NCBI GenBank assembly: GCA_051530055.1
Contig: CM121342.1
Span: 4,712,001 to 4,776,000 of the forward strand
DNA: 64,000 nucleotides
DNA from: Neoechinorhynchus agilis
Taxonomy: Eukaryota; Acanthocephala
Direction: 5' to 3'
Positions 32,578-44,287 of this stretch are shown in pieces. Each line of letters starts with the position of its first letter. Position 1 is the first letter of the stretch. Both the position numbers and the translations under genes were made by a program. The notes under the pieces were generated by a model. It was given only the letters and a program-made list of their open reading frames with translations. It was not told the origin of the DNA and made no database searches.

Positions 32578-33275
32578 GAATTTTGATTAAATCCGATTGT
32601 CTTCGGGGGCAAAATCTTGTAAGTCTTTTGATCAAAGTTGTCTCGCAGGTTTGTTGCTCCAAGAATCCGGATATTCCCGACTGGGATTGTCATTGTTTTC
32701 TCGTCAAATATCGGAAATAAATTTAAAAATAGGAAAGCAAAACTAAGAAAAAAAGATAATGAAAATGTAAAGTTTTATATGCCATTAAAAAATTAACAGA
32801 ATTTTGATTAAATCCGATTGTTTTCGGAGGCAAAATCTTGTAAGTCTTTTGATCAAAGTTGTCTCGCAGGTTTGTTGCTCCAAGAATCCGGATATTCCCG
32901 ACTGGGATTGTCATTGTTTTCTCGTCAAATATCGGAAAAAATAGCGAATTAAGTTTAAAAATAGGAAAGCAAAACTAAGAAAAAAAGATAATGAAAATGT
33001 AAAGTTTTATATGCCATTAAAAAATTAACAGAATTTTGATTAAATCCGATTGTTTTCGGAGGCAAAATCTTGTAAGTCTTTTGATCAAAGTTGTCTCGCA
33101 GGTTTGTTGCTCCAAGAATCCGGATATTCCCGACATTTTCCCATGGGATTGTCCTTGTTTTCTCGTCAAATATCGGAAATAAATTTAAAATTAGGACAGC
33201 AAAACTAAGAAAAAAAGAAAATGGAAATGTAAAGTTTTATATGCCATTAAAAAAGTAACAGAATTTTGATTAAAT
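32578..33275. repeat. ~225-235-bp tandem repeat, three copies plus a partial one, upstream of ASH2L
   Basis: CAGAATTTTGATTAAATCCG...TTTTCGGAGGCAAAATCTTG...AAGTTTTATATGCCATTAAA recurs, with copies starting near 32578, 32800 and 33033 and a truncated start at about 33258. Copies differ by small indels (e.g. AAATAGCGAATTAAG; CATTTTCCCATGGG). It begins about 120 bp upstream of the ASH2L start codon. Confidence 0.9.
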
Positions 33276-34384
33276 CTGATTATGAAACCTTGATAAAAAA
33301 AAGCGTACAAGTTTATGCCTCTCCGAAATCAATGGGAATAAATAAATTCTTTTAAATTTTAAAGCCCTATAGAAACATGAATAGCTCCCGAGGGCGTTTA
33401 AATAATTTAAATTTATGGCCGTCACTCTCAAGACAAAAACGCTTTCGTCCAGTCTTGGACGAGAACAACAAATTAAAAAAAATTGTTTTAAGATTGAATT
33501 GTTCATGTTTGCATCTGGGATAAAAATTTAAGTGATTTTTTGGCTAAATAATTTTTGTTGTTTGACGAGGGAACTCTTTAAATTCTAAAACGACTCTTTC
33601 CGGCCAAAACAACATTTAGCAACCAATATCGACGAGCTGATTACTAAATTCATATTTTGAGGACCTTTTGCGTCATCATTTTTAGAACGCGGAAGAATGA
33701 GGAAATAAAAGAATAATCTTAAATCAAATGAAAAGGTTTCATGGCCGTTTTCTTAATTGTTGAGAATTAGGACTTTGGAAGTAGCAGATAAATTTCTAGG
33801 CGGTTGTTTTATGGTGAAGAAATTAACATGAAACTTTAATCAAAAGAGGCGTACAAATTGCACCTTAGAAATATCGGCAGTTTAAAATATAAAAAATCAT
33901 CATTTAATTTCTCTACGTCGGGAAAATCTGGAAATTGATTTTATCGTAATCTCTCTCTAAATTTATTTACGACGAAATTCGTCATTGTTTTCAGGCTAAA
34001 AATATTTTTTATCAGATTATTGAGGAATAAAGAAAAACTTTAAAGTCGATATTCAGTGCAATAATTTATGTCTTTTATGTTTCTTCAGCTCGAATTTTAG
34101 ACACTTTGAGAAGAATAACAAATTTTTTGAGTGTCAAATCGAGTCCGTTTTTAATTGATTGTCCACCAATAAAATTCAATCAAAGAAAGTTCTAGACGAA
34201 AATAATTCTTTTTAAGCTAAATGATACCTAAAAAGTTTAACTTTGCTTATTTTGATGAAACCCAGAACTTGTTTCTTTTTTTAGTATTTCTCATAATTTG
34301 TCTTAAACGGTATACATTATTGATAATTTTCGTAAATTCAATGGCCTGGAATTAAAATAAAAGAACTGGCTGAGTTTGACATTG
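33276..34384. other. AT-rich intergenic region
   Basis: Stop codons are dense in all frames and no gene is visible. 34088-34118 shares a ~30-bp sequence with 28812-28843, pointing to a dispersed repeat. Confidence 0.5.
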
Positions 34385-34660
34385 CTTATTTGTGTCGAGG
34401 TGGTCAAATTCGGGTTTGTTGGGTCAACTGGTTCGAATTTCCTTTACCGCCAAAGGGAGAACAATCAAAAGGGACGAAATATCTCGTTGAAGGACGTCCT
34501 CGGGAGGGATCTGAGGATCCGGAGGGATTCTTAAAAGCTATTTTACCGGACGGTTCATCGATATTAAGTGATTTAATTCTCTGAACCAGATTAAAGGGCT
34601 GTGTACCAAAAGGAAAATTACCAGCCGTGTGTGTGATAAAAGGCCACACATTAATAATTA
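34385..34660 (+). mobile_element. tRNA-derived SINE copy
   Basis: TGTGTCGAGGTGGTCAAATT carries a box A-like element (34399-34410), and CTGGTTCGAATTT carries box B (GGTTCGAAT at 34430). Together they form an RNA polymerase III internal promoter at tRNA spacing. Downstream are GGGACGAAATATC (about 34473) and GATCTGAGGATCCGGAGG (about 34510), matching the 59-kb copy. The CTGATGAG core is absent here. AAATTACCAGCCGTGTGTGT near 34617 is shared with the copy near 1230. Confidence 0.6.
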
Positions 34661-34790
34661 TTGATAATATCGAATATTTTTTCAAAGATGCCACTTAAAA
34701 TCGTTCTTAAGCGAGTTTTATCCAAAGACGTAAATTAGCTGTTTTACTTTTTAAAAATTTAATTTTTCCTCGATTTTTTTGTTGTTGTTG

Positions 34791-37700
34791 ATGACTGACA
34801 ATGATTTCATTTTGAACATAACGTCAGGATTGAAAAGGAAAAGTGCACACCACGGACGAGAGGCTAAACTATCAAAGACTAAGGATACAAAGCCGAAATC
34901 CAAATCAAAGCAAAATAATTGTGAAAGTATTATGCTCACTGACAACGATGGTTCTTTATTTTCAAGAAAAGACATGCAAAATATGTTTGGTGGTGAAATG
35001 CATCCTAGACTCTTATCTGAGTTGGTTAAAAACGAACTGACATATCCTACAAAAGTCCAAATGACAGCGATACCCCTCATTCTTAATAACGACGATCGAC
35101 ATATCATGATCCGGTCCCAAACTGGTACTGGGAAAACACTTGCTTACTTGCTTCCCCTGATCCAAAAATTACAAGCGTTTGAACCATTGATAAGTCGATC
35201 CGATGGACCGGTAGCCATTATTCTTCTTCCTACAAAAGAGGTTGGAAATCATTCTGTGAACGACTTCAAAAAACTGACCATTCTTCATTCAGCTTTCAAT
35301 TCAAACATTCGAACTTACACAAAAACTCTTAAAGGTTGTTTATTTGGTGCAACGAGAACTGTTCAATGTTGTTTTTAAAGGCATTTGTAAGGATTGTACC
35401 AACTTATTTAATTGGTGGAATGAATAGGAAACATGAAAAAGATAGGTATATTCAGGGGTTTTGTATACAGCACTTCCCCATCTCATTAGGATTCTCGTCT
35501 GTACCTCAAAAAAAAGTTTTATCGAACACAGAAACGTTACAATGATTAGAAATTATATCCGTCAAATAGACTTATGATCAAGACAATTTTGATCTTCATA
35601 AATTGTCCTCCTAAAATGTCTACTCCTTCATTTTCAAAATTGGTTTTTTTTCCACAATGTTTAACAATTTTCAAGTTTGGTGTGATTTTGAGATTGATTT
35701 ATCAATTCTCTTTCACACAATATTTCGTCCGTCGGACTTCTTAAGGTTGTAATCAGATGACACGGACGAAATATTGCGTGAAAGGAAATCAATAAATCAG
35801 TCTTTATGTTTCATTGAATTGTTCATCGTTTTTTATATGGCAAAAAATTAGGCATAATCTTGCGCCATCAATAAATTCCTTTAATCTCTTGTTTCCATTT
35901 ATAAATGTCCTCGATTCCTTAAACTCTCCAGATAAAGGAGCTAATGCTTTGTGTCATCGACATTTGACTGAAGAAAGCCATCGAAAAGGCCGGATCTATT
36001 TCTGAATCAAACATCGCTAATTGAAACTAAAACAATTTTAAGCACCTAGGACACGGTATCTTATCAAACTCTTCGTAATCTGGAACGAACTCCCTGAAAT
36101 ATTGTAATTCGTATGGGTTTTTCTTGGTTTGTGACCAGATTAGCACTTGATATCCATCGAATCCAATTTTTGATCTTAAAAATGTCGCTGTGAAAAATGA
36201 TGCTTTATGCAAAATGGCAATTATAGCTAAAAGAGCAGTAGAATTGAATCATTTATGTCGCGATAAAAGTTTAAATTTCGTACTGGAAAAAAGTCTTTAG
36301 AATTCGAAAGGGCGTTAATGTTGTGATTGGTACGCCAGGAAGGATTGAAGATCATCTACAAAATACAAGCAATTTTAGTTTGGACCATGTACGATACTTC
36401 GTGATGGACGAAGCGGATCGGATGTTGGATATGGGATTTAGACCTTCCATGGTTAGCATATTGAGACGAATTAGAAAATGTGGCCGTTTTTTTTCTCTCG
36501 AAAATATGGAAGTTCTTCAAAAAACGGTTCACAATTAAGCAAGAGTGTCAGATTATTCTTACGTCAGCTACGCTCACAACAAGTAAGTTCTTTTTTCGCA
36601 TTGAGGACTTTGGCTATCTATAGTTTATAATATAAGAAACGGTCCCTTTCTGCTCAATAGAAAATCTTTTAAAATTATAATGGGTTTTTGAATGTTCTAC
36701 TGAACGCAAAGTACCGACTACAAATTCGTTTGCACTTTAAGATTGTTGTAAGAATTTTCCGAATAAAAATTATACGTAAACTTTAGAATTTGCCAATCTA
36801 TCACACATTTTATTACTGTTCAACGAATTCTAGGATCAAACATTAAATTCGCGAAATTAAATGAAATTTAAATGTCCGTAAGTGAATACGACGAGGTTCG
36901 AAATGTATTTTTTAAATTATTTAGCAGACGAAGACTTCTAAATGAAATTATCGGACGATAAAGGTTATTGGCAGGATTTTCGCGTTATTTTTTCTTTATA
37001 GATATTCGAAATTTAAGCATTAACTTAATGCAATATTTTTTAAACCCCTTCAGTTCTTATTCACTATAAATTCGCCTCGTAATCTTTTTTAGAAGTGACT
37101 GAACTAACTGATGTTCACATTCCTAATCCTTTATTCGTTGATATGACATCCTCACAGCAAAATTTGATTTTTCCTTCCAAACTAAAGCATTTCTTTATTC
37201 GAGTGAATTATGATGACCGCCTACTAACTTTGATTGCTTTTATTTTAAGAAAACAAAAGGTTTGATAATTCTTACCAATAAATCACCTCTATACTAATCA
37301 TAGAAAAGAAGGAAAATCATTGTATTTTTATCCACTAATGATAGCGTTCGTTTCCACCACGCTCTCTTCTCCGTTCTTTTCAATGGAACTGTTGAGTTCT
37401 ATGGACTGTATGGAGACCTCGACACCCAGAGTCGTCAAATGGCACGCCGGGACTTTTCTCGGACTCAAAGCAGTGTGCTTTTGTCAACTGACGTATCTGC
37501 TCGTGGTCTTGATTTTGCAAACGTGGATTGGATTGTTCAATACAATTGCCCGCCCAGTCTTGATGAACATGTACATCGAGTAGGCAGAACAGCGAGATTG
37601 AACCGAAAAGGGCGAGCCGTGATCTTCGTCTCAGACCACGAATCTTCTCTACTCAACCGAATTACTGAGTTATGTTCAGTTGACTTGAATGAAATCTCGA

Positions 37701-38110
37701 AAGATTGTGTTCTTAAACGAGCTTTCACTGACGAAATACTACAATACCATAAAGAAAGTATGCTTGCTCAACAATGTAGTGGTTTTAACAGTCAATGTGC
37801 GCTAAAGAATGTCCGATTATTAGTGGAAAAAGTAGTCGCTGACAATGAAGATCTTCAAAAACTTGCATCTACTGCTTATGTTTCGTTTGTTAGGAGTTAC
37901 TCCACTTTTAAACATGAATGGAAATCAGCTTTTAATCCTAAAAAACTTCATCTCACACAAGTGGCAAAAAGCTTTGGACTTGAAGACGATCCAGGAAATG
38001 TTGCTGAGCAATTTCTAACCAGGAAAAAAACTCCAAAAACGAAACAGCTACCAATGATGGAACGTAAAGAAGCTGCTACTTTGGCCTCTGAGTTTGAATC
38101 TGGATTATAG
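34791..38110 (+). CDS. DDX31: DEAD-box RNA helicase, DDX31/Dbp7 type
   Basis: ATG at 34791 (the open frame extends further upstream without ATG). A Lys-rich N-terminus is followed by the helicase core: Q motif (YPTKVQMTAIP), Walker A SQTGTGKT, LLPTKE, YLIGGMNRK, TPGR, DEADRMLDMGF, SAT (TSATLT), VFLSTNDSVRFHHALF, STDVSARGLD and HRVGRTAR. The C-terminal extension ends ...HLTQVAKSFGLEDDPGN, a signature of DDX31/Dbp7. Dbp7 proteins act in nucleolar 60S ribosome assembly. Clear introns are 35446-36300 (855 bp, with a foldback element), 36583-37092 (510 bp) and one of about 45 bp before KRRKIIVF (~37305). The junctions around 35330-35390 and 36480-36550 have several possible splice sites and are not settled. 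Stop TAG at 38108-38110. Confidence 0.93.
35692..35803. mobile_element. Foldback element in DDX31 intron
   Basis: Arms GATTGATTTATCAATTCTCT...ATTTCGTCCGT (35692-35732) and the complement ACGGACGAAATATTGCGTGA... (35762-35803) are about 41 bp with few mismatches, around a 29-bp loop. MITE-like, within an intron swollen to 855 bp. Confidence 0.65.
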
Positions 38111-39031
38111 TTTTGCTTAACAATTGTGGCCGTTATTGTAGGGTTTTTTCAAGAAAATCACCACATTTACGCTTAAAATTAACGCGCTTTTCTCTTCATT
38201 TTATAGAACACTCACTGATGAGTCTCGCTTCCTGAGGTGGAGGTATCTGAGAATCCGGAGAGATAAGTACAACAAATTCTTTGTTTTTGAGAGTCAAAGT
38301 TTTTCAATCACTTTTCTGTGATGCGAGATATCGGCGTGGCTCCAAAAAAAGCCGAGGAAGGGATAAGAATTAGCAAAGAATCAGACTACAAGTAGATCAT
38401 CTTTTTTTATCTTATCAACTTTTCTATTCTCCCCCCATATTTATTATCCAATATTTTTTTCAAAAGGCCGATAATAACCAAAATTACGTTGAACAGACAT
38501 TATTAAATGTTAAAAGATTAAATTGATTTATGCAAAATGTACCACTATGTGTTCTATATCTTTAATTGTTGAACCATAAGGTTGAACGTGTTATCATCGA
38601 GGTCATGTTCATTCAGGGAACTAATACCTTCGAGGGAAACAAGACAGATTTTTCTCTAGAGTTGAGGATACCTCCTGACATTGAGGTTACCAAATTCCTT
38701 TTTGGATAATTGACTGAGAAAGTCCAGCGTGATTGGACGAAATATTTCAATTTTTTATGCACCGCCACATACTCATGGATTTTATCTTTAGTTGTTGTTG
38801 TTTGTGTGCAGATTCCGCCCAATATCAGATCGTTAATCTTTTGCCGCACATTCTGTCAAAAATTAGAGGTATCGTTAGCAATATAAAAAAGTGAAGCAAT
38901 CTCAAAGGATACACCGTTGTGCTGATCCTACTTTTTTTGAGGGAGGTTTCTTGGTAATCATAAAGTTACTTTAGGCGGAAAAAACCCTAAAAATCAGCCT
39001 TTTAAACGACGATCGAAATCAAAGACTTTAG
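38111..39031. other. Intergenic region after DDX31
   Basis: Contains a SINE fragment at 38205-38265. The rest shows no gene. A minus-strand frame at 38613-38849 has no recognisable motif. Confidence 0.5.
38205..38265 (+). mobile_element. SINE fragment with hammerhead-like core
   Basis: CTCACTGATGAGTCTCG (from 38211) is followed by GGAGGTATCTGAGAATCCGG (38239-38258), the same order as in the 59-kb SINE. CTCA before CTGATGA is complementary to TGAG after GGTATC. No GAAA strand is present in this fragment. Confidence 0.5.
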
Positions 39032-39205
39032 CGATTATAAAAATTGAGACTGATTAATTTAAAAATATTTCGTTGGACTTCAGGGGTCATTTGCAAGTGT
39101 TTCGAGATAAAAGTGAAAGTTATAAAGCTGTATTTCGAAACACTTGCAAACGACCTGAAGTCCGACCAAATATTTTTGAATTAATTAGTCTCTATTTTTA
39201 TAATC
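39032..39205. mobile_element. Foldback element with ~72-bp arms
   Basis: GATTATAAAAATTGAGACTG...TTGCAAGTGTTTCGA (39032-39104) pairs with TCGAAACACTTGCAA...TATTTTTATAATC (39134-39205). Arms are about 90% complementary around a 29-bp loop. No coding sequence; MITE-like. Confidence 0.7.
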
Positions 39206-39416
39206 AACAACGAACACAAAAGTATTCGTGTTGATGGCAATTGACGATCAAGCGTTCTAAGAATTCCTTTTTCCTTTGGGTTGGGCCTTTTTTGCCGGTA
39301 TGATTCAAAAACCCAGCAGTTTCGATGATGTTCATTTGGATTTTAATTGAAAAACTAAAAAAGATCTAAAATACCTGCACCTCGTGTATTATTGGTTCAT
39401 GTCGCCAAGTGCAAAT

Positions 39417-40300
39417 TAGTTATTGTTTAGATCGCTTGTCGACACACGAGGGAGATCGCGTTAAAGACCAATATTTCGACCGATTGAATCCAACCGCGAA
39501 CAACATATCCAATGTAGAACTTCTTGTTCCTCCTCTCTGCCCATATTTAAAGGAGTCCCCCAAGGCGCCGTACTTTCAGCTCTCCTCTTTGACATTTTTT
39601 AAATGACCTTCATCTTATCACTCCCCCTACCAAATATTTTCTCTATGCCGATGACCTCACAGTCATTACCATCGCATCTCCCTCCCTCTCCACATCAATG
39701 GACGAGATCAACCATCTCATTTCCTCGCTCTCCACCCTAAACCTCTCTCTAAATTTATCATAATCTTTTGAGCTTGTCCCTCACATTTCCAAACACAATC
39801 TTATCCCCGCGCCTCTCCTTCTCCCCATCCAACGCTCCTCTTCTCTCCGAATACTGGGCGTGATTTTACAAGAAAACCTTAAATGGGATGTCCACATTTC
39901 ATTTACATTCTCTAAAACAAACCCTCGTCTTTACCTCCTCAAACTCCTCCGGCGTCTCGGGGTATCCCCTAAACACCTTGCCCACTTTTATCTGCCATCC
40001 TTTCTATCCTTACATACGCTTTCATCACTTTCCTCGAGACCTTCCACAAGAGAGCAACTAGGATATTCGGGAATTCACTTCCTCCCCTCGACGTCCACCT
40101 CCACTCCATTTTCTCCAAAAACGCCCTCCGTCTTCTTTAACCCCCTCCACAATTTTCTTCCTTCATCTCTAAATACTCTTCCTTCGTAAACACCCGTAAC
40201 ACGAACCTTTTTTATCCCCCCCTCGCTCGTACCACCCTCTACCAAGAATCTTTCTTCCCTCAAGCCCAATCTTTCCTTAATAACCGGAGAACAAGGAAAG
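39417..40300 (+). pseudogene. Decayed non-LTR retrotransposon reverse transcriptase
   Basis: Fragments of an RT domain are spread over shifted frames: KGVPQGAVLSALLFDIF (39549-39601), FLYADDLTV (A-x-DD catalytic box, about 39640-39666), SSLRILGVILQENLKWDVHI (39842-39901), then a Ser/Leu/Pro-rich remainder. The order matches the palm and thumb of jockey/CR1-like non-LTR elements. Stops and frameshifts make it inactive, and the ends are not defined. It is C-rich compared with its surroundings, suggesting recent foreign base composition. Confidence 0.7.
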
Positions 40301-40330
40301 ACTCCTAATCGGTCATCTCCTGTAAAACTC

Positions 40331-41036
40331 CTTCAAAGACCAGTCCCACCTCCCTTGCCTTCAACATCCGTCATCCAGACACCTTTAAGCAAAGATAGAT
40401 GCTGACAAGTGTGTGGATCGTGCTTTTCTTTCCTTCAAAGACCAGTCCCACCTCCCTTGCCTTCAACATCCGTCATCCAGACACCTTTAAGCAAAGATAG
40501 ATGCTGACAAGTGTGTGGATCGTGCTTTTCTTTCCTTCAAAGACCAGTCCCACCTCCCTTGCCTTCAACATCCGTCATCCAGACACCTTTAAGCAAAGAT
40601 AGATGCTGACAAGTGTGTGGATCGTGCTTTTCTTTCCTTCAAAGACCAACATCCGTTCCTTCAACATCCGTCATCCAGACACCTTTAAGCAAAGATAGAT
40701 GCTGACAAGTGTGTGGATCGTGCTTTTCTTTCCTTCAAAGACCAGTCCCACCTCCCTTGCCTTCAACATCCGTCATCCAGACACCTTTAAGCAAAGATAG
40801 ATGCTGACAAGTGTGTGGATCGTGCTTTTCTTTCCTTCAAAGACCAGTCCCACCTCCCTTGCCTTCAACATCCGTCATCCAGACACCTTTAAGCAAAGAT
40901 AGATGCTGACAAGTGTGTGGATCGTGCTTTTCTTTCCTTCAAAGACCAGTCCCACCTCCCTTGCCTTCAACATCCGTCATCCAGACACCTTTAAGCAAAG
41001 ATAGATGCTGACAAGTGTGTGGATCGTGCTTTTCTT
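40331..41036. repeat. 102-bp tandem array, about 7 copies
   Basis: CTTCAAAGACCAGTCCCACC...GTGTGTGGATCGTGCTTTTC recurs at 40331, 40433 and 40535 with a 102-bp period. One shorter copy (about 40637-40732) has a rearranged start, and three more follow. Copies are essentially identical. The array abuts the retrotransposon remnant and probably arose from its 3' part. Confidence 0.93.
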
Positions 41037-41219
41037 ACATAAACAAAACGTGTTTATATCTCCGCCCTAAACGATAACATATCTAACCACACCCGAAAGC
41101 AATCCTCAACCAAAGTTCAAGTTTGTTGTTGTTTTTCTACCAAAAGTATTAAAATTTCTCAAACGAACAAATCCCCGATGTATTTATTATAAAATCAAAA
41201 GAAGTGATAATAAAGAGTT

Positions 41220-41917
41220 TTAAATGGCTTTCATAATTGTAAAGTAGAGCATTCCGCCCATGTCCAGAAACGACGCGAAACCAAAGAACTAAATAAGAAA
41301 TATTGAAGTTGGATGATTTATAAGGGATTACTTACACTAGCGGCACCCATACCCCCACGTCTTGGTAAAAACAAACATCGTGCTTGACCTCGTTTATGTT
41401 CAGCTGCTGCAGCCGTCGATGACAAAATGAACATTAAAATCATGAATGTAGCCAATATCCCAATTCCCTAAATGGTGTTGTTATCGAAATCCACAAGATC
41501 TACACGTACCAAAAATTTGTTCAATGCTTCTTGGACTGGTTTCAATGCCGGTAAGTTAAGTGTCTGAACGACAAGCATGAATGCGAAGGTCAAGAATCCG
41601 AAGAAACTGAATACGGCATAAGCTGCTCGTGTTGCTGCAACGTTGACTTTGACATGACGAACAAAATCGAGACATGAGTCCAGGTATAAAGCTCCCGAAT
41701 GAGATAGAGACACTGCTGAAATGAATCCCAAAAGCAGAAATATCTAATGTTTTTCGTGTTATACCAATATATCGGCAGGCTTTTCTTTACTGACCACAAC
41801 AAGGACGTTTAGAATACCCTCCAATGATCTTAGATAGCTAATATTGATCAATCCGCTTTCGTCTTTAGCATCCTCTCGTGGTCTAACCGTTACATCGCTT
41901 TCTGGTTCATAAGACAT
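41220..41917 (-). CDS. Four-transmembrane MARVEL-like protein
   Basis: Minus strand, exons 41795-41917, 41510-41743, 41336-41467 and 41220-41288, in phase, 185 residues. Introns are 42-51 bp with GT-AG ends. A hydrophilic ~25-residue N-terminus (MSYEPESDVTVRPREDAKDE) is followed by SYLRSLEGILNVL, the helix-start pattern of MARVEL domains. There are four hydrophobic segments, near residues 36-60, 82-102, 120-142 and 163-182, the last reading AASFFGFASFLDMGGMLYF. The fold matches CMTM/MAL/plasmolipin-type MARVEL proteins, which act in membrane apposition and vesicle traffic. The exact subfamily is not resolved. Both termini would face the cytosol by topology rules. Confidence 0.8.
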
Positions 41918-42544
41918 GGTAGAGATACGGTTTTTTTAAGAAATTGGGAATGAGAAAAACGAACAATGCACGGAGAATGTGAGTATTTTACTTGTTAACC
42001 AAAAAGTGAGATGAACACTCATGACTCAGTTTTGGTTTTAGAGTAGCTAGACACAAATGTGCACTGGATGACTTTTTCTTTTTGTGAAAGCACTAAAACA
42101 CGGTGAGTCATCGGTTAGATTCGTTATTAAACTTACATGAACTTTCTTTATAGACATATTTTGTAGCTTTATTGAGAAAAAAAACTAATGTAACTAAAAA
42201 AGTAATGACTCAGGTTTTGTGAGGAATTACTGAAAGTTTTTTCTCTCGAAAACGAACGCACTTTGCTTCTAATCCATGCCTGTAAAGGCTAAAAGAATAA
42301 TGGTAAATCTTTTGAGCGCGATAGCATGGTAAAACATTGTGTTCGCTGCTCTTCAAAAAAAATTACACGACCACAACAATAAACAATCACAATTAAGATT
42401 TAAATTGGGAAATTCTCGTGAGGAATGCAGTGCTTTTTCGAGCCTATTAAAAACGATATTTAAATGAACTTTTGTAGCATATAAAAATGATGCGCACAAA
42501 AAAAATCAGGAGAACAAAATTCTCACATGTTTTTGTCTTTTAAA
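41918..42544. other. Upstream region of the MARVEL-like gene
   Basis: AT-rich, no gene seen. It is the likely promoter of the minus-strand gene; no confident element identified. Confidence 0.45.
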
Positions 42545-43312
42545 ATTTTGAAATATGAAATTAAAAAAAAGAGACTTTTACAAGTGTCGAATTTGTATCT
42601 TTTTATGTCAGTGTTCAAAATGATTATTATTCCTTTTTCGAAATGGAAAAATATTAACAACTATTTTGTTTTTTGAAATATGAAATTAAAAAAATTTTTT
42701 TTTTTGAATATGAAATTAAAAAAAGAGACTTTTACAAGTGTCGAATTTGTATTTTTTTATGTCAGTGTTCAAAATGATTATTATTTCTTTTTCGAAATGG
42801 AAAAATATTAAAATATTTTGTTTTTTGAAATATGAAATTAAAAAAGAGATTTTCGTGTCGAATTTTTTTTTATGTCAGTGTTCAAAATGATTATTATTCC
42901 TTTTTCGAAATGGAAAAATATTAATAAGTATTTTGTTTTTTGAAATATGAAATTAAAAAAAGAGACTTTTACAAGTGTCGAATTTGTATTTTTTTATGTC
43001 AGTGTTCAAAATGATTATTATTTCTTTTTCGAAATGGAAAAATATTAACAACTATTTTGTTTTTTGAAATATGAAATTAAAAAAAGAGACTTTTACAAGT
43101 GTCGAATTTATATTTTTTTATGTCAGTGTTCAAAATGATTATTATTTCTTTTTCGAAATGGAAAAATATTAACAACTATTTTGCTTTTTGCAATATGAAA
43201 TTAAAAAAAGAGACTTTTACAAGTGTCGAATTTGTATTTTTTTTATGTTAGTGTTCAAAATGATTATTATTTCTTTTTCGAAATTAATTTTTTTTAACAA
43301 CTATTTTGTTTT
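42545..43312. repeat. ~122-bp AT-rich tandem array, about 6 copies
   Basis: GAAATATGAAATTAAAAAAAGAGACTTT...GTCAGTGTTCAAAATGATTA...TTTCGAAATGGAAAAATATT recurs. One copy near 42838-42870 has lost pieces (GAGATTTTCGTGTCGAA). No coding potential. Confidence 0.9.
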
Positions 43313-44287
43313 TAACTTATAAAGTATTGAATTAAGAATTAATATCGAAAGATTTAAGCGATTAATTTTGTAAATTTTACACTAGGCAACTAAAATTTGA
43401 GCGTTTATTATTGCGGACAACCACATGCAATAACGACAAGTTTCCAAATAAAAGTGCTTCCGATTAAAAATTGTAAACTTGATAGAGATTGTAGTTACGT
43501 TTGCGAAACGAACAAACAAAAGATCGTTAATTTAACTTAATTTTTAGTCTCGGAGCAGAAATCATTCACACCACCGCCTTTCTGGATCATTCTGGAGCCG
43601 TCTTGGTGTAACGGTCGAAACGACGGATGCAGTGTTCCCAAATTGTTAGGAGCAATGCCAGTGATTCATCTCAATCTCTTGGACAATTGTTTGACCAGTT
43701 CTTAAGTCGTGGTACCAAACGACCCGAGTGTCTCGACGCCAAAAGGAAACGAAATAATCATTTCCACTCAGTTCTTTATAGATTATTTCGATTTACATTG
43801 CAGACTTTTGTTGTTAACACGAAAAGGAGATTAAAATGAGTGTAAAATTAAATATTCAAGCCGATTCAATTATGCCTCATGGGCTCCATCGGCATTGAAC
43901 AGTTTGGACAATCAAAGGGCTTTGGTTCCAACTCACTTTTTCTCAAACTCGATAGACATATTCAAATTGTTTTTCCAAGATTTTTAAGACGCATAAAAAT
44001 CCCTCTCATCTGATTCTCATTGGCTATCATCTTTTAATCTGATTGGACGGCGGATCAAATTTTGTATTTGGACAATATGAAATGATCAGAGTACTAAAAA
44101 ATTGCGTCTTTGGGTTACTCATCAAAGTCTTAGAAATTTCCGAAGTTACTAGTCAGGAAAACTCACAGCGAAGCGAGTCTTTCTAAGATTTATCAAAGGA
44201 CGCAGTGAGCTGCGAAAATCGTCGAATTGCGAAATGAAATGAAAGAAAGATCGCTTTTAAAATATTTCCACAATCGCGAAAGTTTAC
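43313..44287. other. Intergenic region with a possible exon
   Basis: 43549-43706 is open after a TTTTAG acceptor-like site and codon-like (FWIILEPSWCNGRNDGCSVP...), ending in TAA. A second frame (43627-43839) overlaps it. Neither shows a known family. I record it only as possible relic coding sequence. Confidence 0.25.

Noticed and set aside
34390-34584. 64-residue open frame MCRGGQIRVCW...
   Set aside because: It lies entirely within a tRNA-derived SINE copy and shows no protein family signal.
39860-40189. 109-residue Ser/Leu/Pro-rich protein
   Set aside because: It begins with the LGVILQENLKWDVHI piece of a reverse transcriptase and is followed by low-complexity, frameshifted sequence. 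It is a retrotransposon remnant.
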